Origin: Spirochaetota bacterium
GTDB taxonomy: Bacteria; Spirochaetota; UBA4802; UBA5550
Assembly: GCA_016933025.1 (NCBI GenBank)
Contig: JAFGBT010000014.1
Coordinates: 1-64,000, forward strand
DNA: 64,000 nucleotides
Direction: 5' to 3'
Below are positions 54,212-63,165 of the stretch, in pieces (position 1 is the first letter of the stretch; every line of letters begins with the position of its first letter). Below the pieces are notes generated by a model, which saw only the letters and a list, made by a program, of their open reading frames with translations, did no database searches and was not told the origin of the DNA. The translations under genes were made by a program, and so were the position numbers.

Positions 54212-54781
54212 TCATTCAACCGGGAAGTTATCGCGGAAGAATTTAACCTTTTTGTCTTTGTCCTTTATGTTCTCCTCGTCGTCCGAGAGGGTCCCTTTTT
54301 CCAGGGCAATATCGAGGATTTTCACGCTTGTATCGTGCGTCATCTTTTTATCTGCAACGGTCTTTGCCGGAGAGGCCTTTTTCCCTTTGTCTTTCTGGAG
54401 AGAGCTTATCTTTGCGTCGATCTGGTCCTGGGTCAGCATAGGGATTTCGTCGTCATCCACGGGCATTTCTTTGGCCGCCTTTTTCTGCTTAGGCGCCCTC
54501 TTCTTTTTTTCCGCTTCGGGCGCCTGCTTCGCCGGGGCCGCCGGCTTTTCTTCCTTCTCCTCGCCTTCAATCTGCTTTCTCAGCGCCTCGGGCGGGTTTT
54601 CAATTCTCAGGTCGAGCATTTTAATCCGTTCGCCAAGGAGTAAATTTATCTGCTTTTCGATCGACATGAATATCGGCGTGGTGAATGATTTATTTTTTTT
54701 CACCGATTTTTCGAGTTTCTTCAATTCCCTGATGTCATTGTCGATATCCTCGATCCTTCTTATTACATGGATAACCTTCAT
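54212..54781 (-). CDS. Charged coiled-coil protein of unknown function
   Basis: This 189-residue soluble protein has residues 1-75 as helical segments that could coil (IEDIDNDIRELKKLEKSVK, IEKQINLLLGERIKML). Residues about 80-120 are a low-complexity Lys/Glu/Ala/Pro linker (KEEKPAAPAKQAPEAEKKK). The C-terminal part has LTQDQIDAKISSLQ and ends FFRDNFPVE. GAGGGG precedes the ATG. It converges with the adenylate cyclase gene with 1 bp between the stops. No family recognised. Confidence 0.65.
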   Translation of the reverse strand: MKVIHVIRRIEDIDNDIRELKKLEKSVKKNKSFTTPIFMSIEKQINLLLGERIKMLDLRIENPPEALRKQIEGEEKEEKPAAPAKQAPEAEKKKRAPKQKKAAKEMPVDDDEIPMLTQDQIDAKISSLQKDKGKKASPAKTVADKKMTHDTSVKILDIALEKGTLSDDEENIKDKDKKVKFFRDNFPVE

Positions 54782-54894
54782 GGCGCACCCCTCGGTTTAT
54801 GGCTTGTAGACGCACTTCTGACACTCATATGCTACGGCGAAACGGTTAATAAAGTCAATGATTTTTTGCTCTGCGCAGCAACGCACGGATGCGG

Positions 54895-55359
54895 CTAATC
54901 GGGCCGACGGTCAAGAACGATGGTATCGTCAATGTTCTCCTCGTCGAAGTTCTGGGGCCTGGTGTCATTGAAAAAAGTCCGAATCTTTATCCTGTCCCTG
55001 GATATAAAATCGACTATCATCAATATTTTTCCACGCTCTGTTCCCGCAGGGTCGATCCCGATGATATCGAGTTCCACGGGGTCCTTCGAAAAATCGACGG
55101 TGTACCTGAGCCTCCCGAGGCCGTTGGACTCTTGACCTCCCAGTGGCTTCCCGTCGATAATCAGGATTATGCTCCCGTCTTCAAAGAACTGAAACGCTCC
55201 CATTTTGCCCGTCCGATCCATGCCCTCCCATTTGCCGATCAGTCTGCCGGCGGGCCCAGAGCCAAATTCGCCATCGGTTTTTTTTGTCTCCGAAGCGCAA
55301 GAGATAACGCCCATCAGAACGAAAACAGATATTACCGCCTGAATCCTGGTATTAAACAT
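54895..55359 (-). CDS. Hypothetical lipoprotein
   Basis: This 154-residue protein has a signal peptide (residues 1-20) with lipobox GVISC and Cys21. The mature part is predominantly strand-like, with GKWEGMDRTGKMGAFQFFEDGSIILIIDGK and LRYTVDF, resembling small beta-barrel, lipocalin-like domains of the type GxW. This fold guess is weak. TGGAG precedes the ATG. Probably anchored in an outer or inner membrane by LspA-processed lipid. Confidence 0.68.
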   Translation of the reverse strand: MFNTRIQAVISVFVLMGVISCASETKKTDGEFGSGPAGRLIGKWEGMDRTGKMGAFQFFEDGSIILIIDGKPLGGQESNGLGRLRYTVDFSKDPVELDIIGIDPAGTERGKILMIVDFISRDRIKIRTFFNDTRPQNFDEENIDDTIVLDRRPD

Positions 55360-55481
55360 ATAAGACTCCAGATTTGAGATTTATCCGGCAGGTTGTGTAA
55401 TGTGTATATGAAATATATACCCGGCTCTATGTCCGCTGTCAAACAATATTTATTGAATGATTATCGTCCCTCCCGGCGCGG

Positions 55482-56210
55482 CTACTTTGTCTTGATGAAA
55501 TATTCGCTCATCATGGTGGTCCGTATCCGGCTCAGGTCCAGGAATGATTTCACAGCCCGCATAATCCGGCACATATTGCGCCCGAGCTGCCAGGCATTGC
55601 CCGCGCCATAAAAGAGAAACGGATTGGACACATGTTTTTTGGAAGGCCATGATTCTTCGACGATCCCCTCGAAGGGCAGTGCTTCGGGCGTGAGCGCCTC
55701 GACAACAAGGTTGCGCACGTACCGGGTCCGGGGCTGGATTTCCTCAGAGACCGGTGACATGGTTCCGTGCCACCGCTTGATCCACTCGTCGCGCGAAAGG
55801 CGGCGCGGCCTCATCATGAGGGTAACGGCGGTCACGCCGGGCGAGCGCCGTCCGTCGGGCCAGTCGCGCTTGGCGGCATGCCGGTTTCCCCCGTATTCCG
55901 TGAATATAGATTCCTCGACCAGATAGCCGGCGATCTGGAATCCGGAGTAGCGAAGCATATCTTCGATGTTCCTCCTCGCGCCGAGGTCTTCGACCCAGAC
56001 ATTGACCAGCGCGGAGATGGCGCGCCCCCGGTAGAGCTTGGGGGCGGGGGATCTCATTCGGGATTCCGGGTCGGCAATATCCATGGTAAGGCGCACCGCG
56101 CCCGAGCCGATGATCCTGGTTGAAAGGTCACCCAGGAGGATATCGCGTGTTTTTGCGCTCTCCTGTCCAGGGGGCGGCCAGAGTAGATAGATTATTTTAT
56201 ACAATTCCAT
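55482..56210 (-). CDS. EthD-domain-like protein (dimeric alpha-beta barrel)
   Basis: This 242-residue protein has in its C-terminal half RPRRLSRDEWIKRWHGTMSPVSEEIQP, the core of EthD-like dimeric alpha-beta barrel domains. The N-terminal half may be a second, divergent ferredoxin-like unit (ISALVNVWVEDL). AAAGGAG precedes the ATG. EthD-like proteins are of mostly unknown or oxidative-degradation-linked function. No operon partner is visible. Confidence 0.7.
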   Translation of the reverse strand: MELYKIIYLLWPPPGQESAKTRDILLGDLSTRIIGSGAVRLTMDIADPESRMRSPAPKLYRGRAISALVNVWVEDLGARRNIEDMLRYSGFQIAGYLVEESIFTEYGGNRHAAKRDWPDGRRSPGVTAVTLMMRPRRLSRDEWIKRWHGTMSPVSEEIQPRTRYVRNLVVEALTPEALPFEGIVEESWPSKKHVSNPFLFYGAGNAWQLGRNMCRIMRAVKSFLDLSRIRTTMMSEYFIKTK

Positions 56211-56382
56211 TGAGTGCTCCTTTCCTCATTTTTTTCCGACGATGTGCCGCCGCTTCGGGCAGTGCTCGAGCCGCTGCTGTCTCCCTCCCGTCCCTGCCGA
56301 TCGAGCATGCAGTATTTCTTGCGGCAGCACAGTTTCTGTCAAGTTTTAAACGGTCTGTACGGGGTGGAGTATATTTCTTGTC

Positions 56383-56410
56383 TTGACTTTTATGGGGACT
56401 GCCGTACTAA
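56383..56410 (+). promoter_or_regulatory. Candidate promoter of hisF
   Basis: TTGACT (56383-56388) and TACTAA (56405-56410) are spaced by 16 bp, and the hisF ATG follows about 40 bp downstream. Motif-based only. Confidence 0.4.
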
Positions 56411-56450
56411 TGAGCATCTGATCAATGAATGAATGATGAGAGGATCGCGT

Positions 56451-57215
56451 ATGGAAAAGATAAAGATAATGCCCTGCCTTGACATGAAGGATGGCAGGGT
56501 GGTCAAGGGGGTCAACTTCGTGAACCTGCGCGACGCGGGAGACCCCGTTCATAACGCATTGTTTTACCAGTCCGAGGGGGCGGATGAACTGGCGATGCTG
56601 GATATCGCGGCGACCCTGGAAAACCGGAAGACCAGGTTGGAGTGGGTCAAGCAGGTATCCGCGGCGATCACTATACCGCTTACCGTCGGCGGCGGCATTA
56701 ACGGCCTGGACGACATAGAGATGGTACTCGGCGCCGGTGCCACAAAGGTATCCATGAACAGTGCGGTCGTGAAGGACCCCGGTCTGATGCGCGAATCGGT
56801 CAAAAAGTACGGATCCGACAGAATAGTAATCGCCATCGACGCCCGGCGGAACAGGGATATGCCGTCCGGTTTCGAGCTGGTGGTGTCGGGCGGGACCAAG
56901 CCGGTCGGGAAGGACGCCATTGAATGGGCGGCGGCCTGCAATGACGCCGGAGTCGGGTGCGTACTCCCCACCAGCATGGACGGGGACGGCACCCTCGCGG
57001 GCTATGACCTCGATTTTACCAGGGCCGTGGCCGACGTTGTTTCCGTGCCGGTGATCGCGTCCGGCGGAGCCGGGAAACTCGAGCATTTTTACGAAGGCGT
57101 TGCCAAAGGAGGCGCGGAGATACTCCTGGCCGCCTCCGTCTTTCATTTCAGGACCTTCAGCGTCAGGCAGGTGAAGGAATATCTGAAGGGGAAGGGGTTG
57201 GAAGTGTACCTGTAG
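56451..57215 (+). CDS. hisF: Imidazole glycerol phosphate synthase, cyclase subunit HisF
   Basis: This protein of about 254 residues is a TIM-barrel enzyme that, with the glutaminase HisH, makes imidazole glycerol phosphate and AICAR from PRFAR and ammonia. Catalytic Asp11 (PCLDMKDG) and Asp130 (AIDARR) are both present. Phosphate-binding loops LTVGGGI (77-83) and IASGGAGKLEHF match. The start is ATG 56451 after GAGAGGA; the upstream ATGs at 56433 and 56436 would add six residues. No other histidine genes are nearby, so it is an isolated hisF. Confidence 0.93.
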   Translation: MEKIKIMPCLDMKDGRVVKGVNFVNLRDAGDPVHNALFYQSEGADELAMLDIAATLENRKTRLEWVKQVSAAITIPLTVGGGINGLDDIEMVLGAGATKVSMNSAVVKDPGLMRESVKKYGSDRIVIAIDARRNRDMPSGFELVVSGGTKPVGKDAIEWAAACNDAGVGCVLPTSMDGDGTLAGYDLDFTRAVADVVSVPVIASGGAGKLEHFYEGVAKGGAEILLAASVFHFRTFSVRQVKEYLKGKGLEVYL

Positions 57216-57307
57216 GGTTTGATTCGAGGGAATTGCCGTTGCCGGTAATATGAAGAATGATATTTCATTAATAAATTTGGTTGGCTGCGGATGTGATGAA
57301 TTTATTA

Positions 57308-57338
57308 TTGACATATACCATTTGTAAAAATGTATGAT
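57308..57338 (+). promoter_or_regulatory. Weak candidate promoter of the PtsN-like gene
   Basis: TTGACA (57308-57313) is perfect, but the best -10, TATGAT (57333-57338), is 19 bp away. The ATG at 57369 lies 30 bp downstream. Suggests the EIIA gene may be transcribed separately from hisF. Confidence 0.3.
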
Positions 57339-57368
57339 ACTTACGCTGTCCGTATATGAGGTTTTAAA

Positions 57369-57821
57369 ATGCCATCAGTCATTAACTATACAAAGGCCGA
57401 TTATATAAAGGTCCTTGAATCGAAAGACAAGTTCAAGGCCATCGACGAGCTTGCCATGGTCTTCAAGAACACCGCCGTATGCGGGGATATCGGAAGCCTG
57501 GTCAAGGCACTGAAGGAGCGGGAAGAAATAATGAGCACCGGTATCGGGTTCGGCATCGCCATTCCCCACGCCAAGATCCCCTCCATACAGGAAATGGCCT
57601 TTGCCATCGGCATTTCAAGGCAGGGCATCGATTTCGATTCCATGGATGGGGAGCCGGTCCACCTGGTGATCCTGGTCGCCGCGGGCGAGAAGCAGCACAA
57701 GGAATACCTGAGGCTCCTCTCCAACATTATGGCCATCATCAAGAAAGAAAACGTCAAGGACAACATCATCAATTCGAAGTCGAACGAAGATGTGTTGAAT
57801 ATCCTGCGTACCTACAGTTGA
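57369..57821 (+). CDS. ptsN: PtsN-like EIIA (PTS fructose/nitrogen-regulatory type)
   Basis: This 150-residue EIIA domain has the phosphorylatable His67 in GIAIPHAKI, preceded by EEIMSTGIGFG and followed by MDGEPVHLVILVAAG and EYLRLLSNI. This fits stand-alone EIIA-Ntr proteins, which regulate metabolism in response to phosphorylation by EI/HPr homologues rather than transporting sugar. No sigma-54 or permease gene is adjacent. Length is typical. Confidence 0.87.
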   Translation: MPSVINYTKADYIKVLESKDKFKAIDELAMVFKNTAVCGDIGSLVKALKEREEIMSTGIGFGIAIPHAKIPSIQEMAFAIGISRQGIDFDSMDGEPVHLVILVAAGEKQHKEYLRLLSNIMAIIKKENVKDNIINSKSNEDVLNILRTYS

Positions 57822-58030
57822 TTCCCGGGAAGCGGAATTCTCTATTTGCTGTCCGTCCTGCTTTTGCGCCACGACGGAAGCCCTGTTGAGGGGCCGCGCT
57901 TTAAAATAATCTTGACAAATCGGCCTCCGGCTCACTTGCTAAAGTTCGATTGGCAAAAAGCGCCGGGTTCTCCCGAGAGGACCGGCACGACGGCGGCGCA
58001 TAACGGGAATTTTCCAGAACGAGGTTTGCA

Positions 58031-60505
58031 ATGGCCGGACATGACAGGGAGTATAATTTTAACGAAGTTGAGGAAAAATGGCAGAAGCGCTGGGAAGAGT
58101 CAAATGCCTTTCTGAGTAAGAAGGACTCGGCAAGGGAAAAATATTATATTCTGGAGATGTTCCCCTATCCCTCGGGCCGTCTCCACATGGGCCACGTGAG
58201 GAATTACACTATCGGGGACATAGTCTCCCGTTTCCTTAAGATGAAGGGGTTCAACGTGTTCCACCCCATGGGTTGGGATTCCTTTGGACTTCCCGCAGAA
58301 AACGCAGCCATCAAGAACAATATCCCGCCCTTCAAGTGGACATCTGACAACATCAGTTACATGAAGAAGCAGCTCAAGCGCATGGGTTTTTCGTACGACT
58401 GGACACGCGAGGTGGCCACATACGAGCCAGGGTATTACCGGTGGAACCAGTGGATGTTCCTGAAGATGTACGAAAAGGGCCTGGCATACAAGAAGAAGGC
58501 TCCGGTCAACTGGTGCGAAACCTGCCAGACCGTGCTCGCCAATGAGCAGGCGGAGGGCGGTATTTGCTGGCGATGCGAGAGCGAGGTGGCGCAGAAAGAG
58601 CTTGAGCAGTGGTTCTTCAAGATCACCGATTACGCAGAGGATTTGCTTAAAGGACATGATGAGCTTGTCGGGAACTGGCCGGAGCAGGTACTGACAATGC
58701 AGAAAAACTGGATTGGCCGGTCGACCGGCCTCCGCATCAACTTCAGGCTCGAATCCGGCGAGGATTTTCCGATATACACCACCAGGCCCGACACCGTGTT
58801 CGGCGTCACGTTCATGGTCATCGCGCCGGAGCACCCGCTTCTGGAGGGGGTCAAGGATAAACGGGTGAGGGATTTCATCGCCCGGATAAAGAACCAGTCG
58901 ATGTTCGATCGCATGTCCGACGAAAAGGAGAAGGAGGGCATCGACACGGGGTTGAAGATAATAAATCCCTTCAACGGCGATATAGTTCCCCTGTACGTTG
59001 GCAACTTCGTCCTCATGGGATATGGCACCGGCGCAATTATGGCCGTTCCAGCCCATGACACGCGCGACTTCGCCTTTGCTAAAAAGTTCGGCATTCCGGT
59101 GAAGCTTGTCATCGACAATCCGAAATCCCCCATCGACGTGAACACGATGCCTGACGCGTACGTGGACGAAGGAATCTGCGTCAATTCCGCGCAGTTCAAC
59201 GGCATGACGAACACGGCGGCGATCGAGAAGATTGCAGACTTCGCTGAAGCGCAGGGATTCGGCAAACGCGAGGTGAATTTCCGGATTCGTGACTGGCTCA
59301 TATCACGACAGCGCTACTGGGGATGCCCGATTCCGATGATCTACTGCGACTCATGCGGCATTGTGCCGGTCCCGGAGAAGGACCTCCCGGTGGTGCTTCC
59401 CACGGAGGTTGACTTCAAGGGGGATTCCAAGTCACCTCTCATTAACATGGACGAATATATAAACACCGTTTGCCCAAAGTGCAAAGGAAAGGCGAAGCGC
59501 GAGATCGATACCATGGACACCTTCGTGGATTCCTCGTGGTATTATGCGAAATTCACCTCTCCGGATTCAAAGGAAATATATGACTGGGGAGAAGTACACT
59601 ACTGGATGCCGGTCGATCAGTATATCGGCGGCATAGAGCACGCGGTGCTCCACCTTCTTTACGCCCGCTTTTTCTCGATGGTTATGAATGATATGGGGAT
59701 TCTGCCCACGCGGGAGCCGTTCACCCGGCTTCTTACGCAGGGTATGGTGATTAAGGATGGGGCCAAGATGAGCAAGTCCAAGGGGAACGTGGTAGACCCG
59801 GACGCCATCATAGAGAAGTATGGGGCGGACACCGTGCGATTGTTCATGCTGTTCACCGCACCGCCGCAAAAGCAGCTTGAATGGTCGGATAAGGGCGTCG
59901 AGGGGTGCTTTCGGTTCATCAACCGTATCTGGCGGTTCATAAACCGCAACAGCGGCCTGTATGTCGCCGGCGGCGCTCCTGAAGGCGAGCAGCTCAGCCC
60001 GGCGCTTGAGTCCATACGCCGCGAGTTGCATCTGACGGTGAAGGCGGTGACCTATGATATCCAGGAGCGGATGCAGTACAACACTGCCATTGCCCGGATG
60101 ATGGAGCTGGTAAACGCGTTGTACCTGGTCGACGAGAAGGAGTTCTCCACACCTGAAGGGAAGGCGGTGCTTTCCGAAGTTTTCAGCAAGCTTCTTCCGA
60201 TGCTTTCGCCCTTCATCCCCCACACGGCGGCCGAGCTATGGGATCTGCTGGGCAACTGGTCCCAGCTTCATGATCTCCAGTGGCCCGATTATATAGAGTC
60301 TCTGGCGAAGCGTGATGAGATTGAAATTGTGTTTCAGGTAAACGGCAAGATTCGCGCAAAGGAACAGGTGAGTGCGGACATTTCGAAGGAGGAGATGGAA
60401 AAACTCGCCCTGGCTCACGAAAAGGTGCGGGAGCTAACTGCCAACAAAAACGTCAAAAAGGTGATAGTCGTTCCCGGCAAGCTGGTTAATATTGTCATTC
60501 AGTAA
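58031..60505 (+). CDS. leuS: Leucyl-tRNA synthetase
   Basis: This 824-residue class I synthetase charges tRNA-Leu. HIGH motif HMGH (52-55) lies in YPSGRLHMGHVRNYTIGD and the KMSKS motif is MSKSKGNVVDPD near 579. The editing domain includes YGTGAIMAVPAHDTRDF, and zinc-type cysteines occur in WCETC...ICWRCES and YCDSCG...CPKCKGK. The C-terminal tRNA-binding domain ends VPGKLVNIVIQ. Length typical. Confidence 0.97.
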   Translation: MAGHDREYNFNEVEEKWQKRWEESNAFLSKKDSAREKYYILEMFPYPSGRLHMGHVRNYTIGDIVSRFLKMKGFNVFHPMGWDSFGLPAENAAIKNNIPPFKWTSDNISYMKKQLKRMGFSYDWTREVATYEPGYYRWNQWMFLKMYEKGLAYKKKAPVNWCETCQTVLANEQAEGGICWRCESEVAQKELEQWFFKITDYAEDLLKGHDELVGNWPEQVLTMQKNWIGRSTGLRINFRLESGEDFPIYTTRPDTVFGVTFMVIAPEHPLLEGVKDKRVRDFIARIKNQSMFDRMSDEKEKEGIDTGLKIINPFNGDIVPLYVGNFVLMGYGTGAIMAVPAHDTRDFAFAKKFGIPVKLVIDNPKSPIDVNTMPDAYVDEGICVNSAQFNGMTNTAAIEKIADFAEAQGFGKREVNFRIRDWLISRQRYWGCPIPMIYCDSCGIVPVPEKDLPVVLPTEVDFKGDSKSPLINMDEYINTVCPKCKGKAKREIDTMDTFVDSSWYYAKFTSPDSKEIYDWGEVHYWMPVDQYIGGIEHAVLHLLYARFFSMVMNDMGILPTREPFTRLLTQGMVIKDGAKMSKSKGNVVDPDAIIEKYGADTVRLFMLFTAPPQKQLEWSDKGVEGCFRFINRIWRFINRNSGLYVAGGAPEGEQLSPALESIRRELHLTVKAVTYDIQERMQYNTAIARMMELVNALYLVDEKEFSTPEGKAVLSEVFSKLLPMLSPFIPHTAAELWDLLGNWSQLHDLQWPDYIESLAKRDEIEIVFQVNGKIRAKEQVSADISKEEMEKLALAHEKVRELTANKNVKKVIVVPGKLVNIVIQ

Positions 60506-60528
60506 TATTTACATAAGGCGGTACCGCG

Positions 60529-61197
60529 ATGGATAAAAAACGCATCACCGCATTTGCCCTTCCCGCTCTGGCCGGAATGGCATTCCTGCTGATCCTGTTG
60601 CTCGTCATGACTGTCTCATCGGGGTACGAAGCGATCATCAAGGAGAGGAGCGGCGGGTATTACCGGGCTCGCTCGCTTTTCATCGCAGGCAATCTCTTTA
60701 TCTGCACCAGAGACTCGATGACGTTCACCTCCCGGAGCCTCGCGGCGGCAAGCCCGGCAGACAAAAGGGGTCTCTCAATCATGTCGCTTAATTCTGTGGA
60801 ATTCATCGAGATTATTCCAGGGACTGAAGACGAGGAGCCGCGGCTCGGCTCTTGGCATCCGGCGCTTAAAGATTACATCGGCGACTACACGGTAAACGCG
60901 GCGGGCAATCACGGGTATCTCTCTCTGCGCGCGAGCGGTTCCACGATATACGGAACAATTCGCTTCCCGGACTGGGGAAGGGGAGCGACCGAGTACCTCA
61001 AGAACGTGAGGATCGTCAAAGGAAAGCTGTATTTTACACGCTCCGTGACCACCGCGCAGGAGCTCAAGCGCCTCGGCGCCAGCACCTACTTTGTGCAGCA
61101 ATACAGCGGCGATTATTACAAAAGCGGAAACCTCATTCGGGGATTTTATGTTGTTCACGGCGAGCGCAAAGCATGGGAAGCCAACAAGAACCGTTGA
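60529..61197 (+). CDS. Hypothetical membrane-anchored protein
   Basis: This 222-residue protein has one N-terminal span (residues about 9-31) and a soluble, probably periplasmic beta-rich domain (FIAGNLFICTRDSMTF, DYTVNAAGNHGYLSLRASGSTIYGTIRF, DYYKSGNLIRGFYVVHGE). AAGGCGG precedes the ATG. It begins 23 bp after leuS. No family recognised; function unknown. Confidence 0.65.
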   Translation: MDKKRITAFALPALAGMAFLLILLLVMTVSSGYEAIIKERSGGYYRARSLFIAGNLFICTRDSMTFTSRSLAAASPADKRGLSIMSLNSVEFIEIIPGTEDEEPRLGSWHPALKDYIGDYTVNAAGNHGYLSLRASGSTIYGTIRFPDWGRGATEYLKNVRIVKGKLYFTRSVTTAQELKRLGASTYFVQQYSGDYYKSGNLIRGFYVVHGERKAWEANKNR

Positions 61198-61219
61198 CCG
61201 ATATGCTGCTGGAAGCGGG

Positions 61220-61606
61220 ATGAAACGCAACAGGCCATACAGTGGTTATAAATTTATCGGCGTCCGGACCTTTACCGCGCTGCTTGAGGAAGCCGGGGTT
61301 CGCTTTGTCCTGTTTGACGACAGCACGGCGGGGGCCATTTTCGGGAAGATGTCGGATTATTTCAACTCGGCTGACGATTCGATAATAACCGGAAAATGTA
61401 CTCAGGAAGGCATTGACATGTATTTCGCTGAATTCGGGATAAAGATTACCCCCAGCTTTCGGTCGCATGTCGTTTTCATTTATGACCACCATCCCACGCT
61501 CGAAGATCTACTGGCTTCGGCCGAGGATATAGACCAGCTTGTACAGAAACATCTTGATGAGATCAACCCCGCTGACATCACGCAGGGCGGCACAGGCCAT
61601 GCGTGA
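61220..61606 (+). CDS. Hypothetical cytoplasmic protein of about 128 residues
   Basis: The start is ATG 61220 after GGAAGCGGG; an upstream in-frame start at 61091 would overlap the previous gene. The product is a small mixed alpha/beta protein with FTALLEEAGVRFVLFDDSTAGAIFGKM, IDMYFAEFGIKITPSFRSHVVFIYDHHPTLEDLL and a helical C-terminus. It has no signal peptide or Cys cluster. It follows the membrane-anchored protein by 22 bp and may be co-transcribed. No family recognised. Confidence 0.6.
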   Translation: MKRNRPYSGYKFIGVRTFTALLEEAGVRFVLFDDSTAGAIFGKMSDYFNSADDSIITGKCTQEGIDMYFAEFGIKITPSFRSHVVFIYDHHPTLEDLLASAEDIDQLVQKHLDEINPADITQGGTGHA

Positions 61607-61618
61607 TCACTGCTGCGG

Positions 61619-63130
61619 CTAGAACACGTAGCTCCCTGAAGCATAAAAGAGATAGTTTTTCCTGAATTCCGAAAAATCCGAGGAGCGGTTGTTAAACGTA
61701 AAGGCGCCCATCATGGCGACGGTAAAATCAAGATTTTCATAGGCGTTAATCTGTAGGGCGGGGAGCCAGAAAATGCCCTGCCCCTGTATGTCGCCGATGG
61801 TGAAGAATTCACCCCGAACGAGCGGATGGAAGTCGTAGGCGAGCGCTACCGCCACGTAATGCTGGTTAACCGTTGCAAACTGGTTGGCCAGCTGGAGATA
61901 TGTCTTCTGGTCCATGGCGTTGAATGCCGAGGCGTAGGTCGCGAGCTTCAGGTCCATGTTGTAATTGATTCCCCGCTGGTTATAGAAATATTCGACCAGG
62001 AAGTACACGCCCTTTTTGAAGGTGTATTCATAACCCGCGTTCGCCTGGAAGAAGAGGGACGAGTCTTCATCTTTCCCGGGGACCAGGTATTTAACGGGAT
62101 ACCACGGGTTGAACGCCTTGAGATACTCCTCGCCTCTCTGTATGACGATCATGCTTCCCCTGAACATACCGTCAAACAGGATGGCCGCGAAGTCAAATCC
62201 GGCCATGCCGCGCCTGCTGACATATCCCCCCAGGACGGCAACGTCCGTATCCTCTATCGAGGTCTTCACGCGCATTACATAATTGCAGTCCTGCATGTTG
62301 AAGTGCTGGATCTTGTTATTGCTCTTTTTCATATCGTAGACGACCGTGATTTCCGTCTTGTCGTCAGGATAGAAATCGAGTCGTATCGCGTCGGTCCCTT
62401 TCTGCTCATCGCCCCCCTCTACGAAGGTGGGGGAGACAGGGTTCAGGATGTCGAGCGGGTTCCATAGCTTGCCGCTGCCGAAGCGGATCTGCTGCCGCCC
62501 GACGGTGGCCGAGAAATGGTCTGCGTTAACCCTGAGGTACGCGCGGTGGATTTTAGTGCGGTAATAGACCTCGTCGCTACGGTACGGCTCCCAAGCGAGG
62601 TGTAGAAGGTCATTGTACTGCATCGGTCTCCAGTAGCTCTTAAAGTACATGCTCTTCCCGTAATTGCTCGCTATCAGCTCGTTGTCGTAATCTATTCGTA
62701 TATCCAGGTTGTCCTTGTAGAGAAACTCGGGCGACAGCCGCAGCCTGGTGAGATTTGCCGAAAGATTTTTATGCGACGTGACGAGAGGGTTCTGGTTCAC
62801 GAAATTATCGGTCCGGTGAAAGGTGTAGAGGTTCTTGGCCTGTCCCTTGAACTTGAAGCGGGCGCTGCCTGGTTCGGAAATTTCATCCTCTTCCTTCGCG
62901 ATAATCGGCAGGTCTTCCTTATCCTCCGTTACGTCTGTGTCGTTAGACCCCTCCTCTGTTTCCGGGACGGCTTCGGCGCCTCCTCCTTCTTCAACATTGA
63001 TGACTTCAACGGCGTTATCGGGCGTCTCTTTTTTTTCAGCGGTCCGCGCATTGGCCGGCCCAAACGGCAGGGTGACCGTAAGAAGTAGAATGAGGGCCAC
63101 ACGGCCGATATTGATTATATTGATGCACAT
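61619..63130 (-). CDS. Outer-membrane beta-barrel protein (porin-like)
   Basis: This protein of about 503 residues has a signal peptide ending near ANA (residues 1-28), then an acidic linker (EEGGGAEAVPETEEGSND) and a long strand-rich barrel: ARFKFKGQAKNLYTFHR, LRIRIDYDNEL-type hairpins, ATVGRQQIRFGSGKLW. The C-terminus ends ASGSYVF with terminal Phe, typical of outer-membrane proteins. The start is placed at ATG 63130 with GGGAGA upstream; a TTG at 63151 is less likely. It lies 35 bp downstream of the LolD-type ATPase gene. Resembles alginate-export/DUF1302-like porins only in general pattern. Substrate unknown. Confidence 0.72.
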   Translation of the reverse strand: MCINIINIGRVALILLLTVTLPFGPANARTAEKKETPDNAVEVINVEEGGGAEAVPETEEGSNDTDVTEDKEDLPIIAKEEDEISEPGSARFKFKGQAKNLYTFHRTDNFVNQNPLVTSHKNLSANLTRLRLSPEFLYKDNLDIRIDYDNELIASNYGKSMYFKSYWRPMQYNDLLHLAWEPYRSDEVYYRTKIHRAYLRVNADHFSATVGRQQIRFGSGKLWNPLDILNPVSPTFVEGGDEQKGTDAIRLDFYPDDKTEITVVYDMKKSNNKIQHFNMQDCNYVMRVKTSIEDTDVAVLGGYVSRRGMAGFDFAAILFDGMFRGSMIVIQRGEEYLKAFNPWYPVKYLVPGKDEDSSLFFQANAGYEYTFKKGVYFLVEYFYNQRGINYNMDLKLATYASAFNAMDQKTYLQLANQFATVNQHYVAVALAYDFHPLVRGEFFTIGDIQGQGIFWLPALQINAYENLDFTVAMMGAFTFNNRSSDFSEFRKNYLFYASGSYVF

Positions 63131-63165
63131 GCTTGCTGTTCTCCCGTTCAAATCGGTGATTACGT

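Noticed and set aside
60515-60528. AAGGCGGTACCGCG resembling the T-box core sequence
   Set aside because: It lies within 23 bp between leuS and the next ATG, with no room for a T-box leader or specifier stem; it serves as the ribosome binding site.
63131-63151. TTG start of the outer-membrane protein at 63151
   Set aside because: GGGAGA lies between it and the ATG at 63130, which gives a normal signal peptide.
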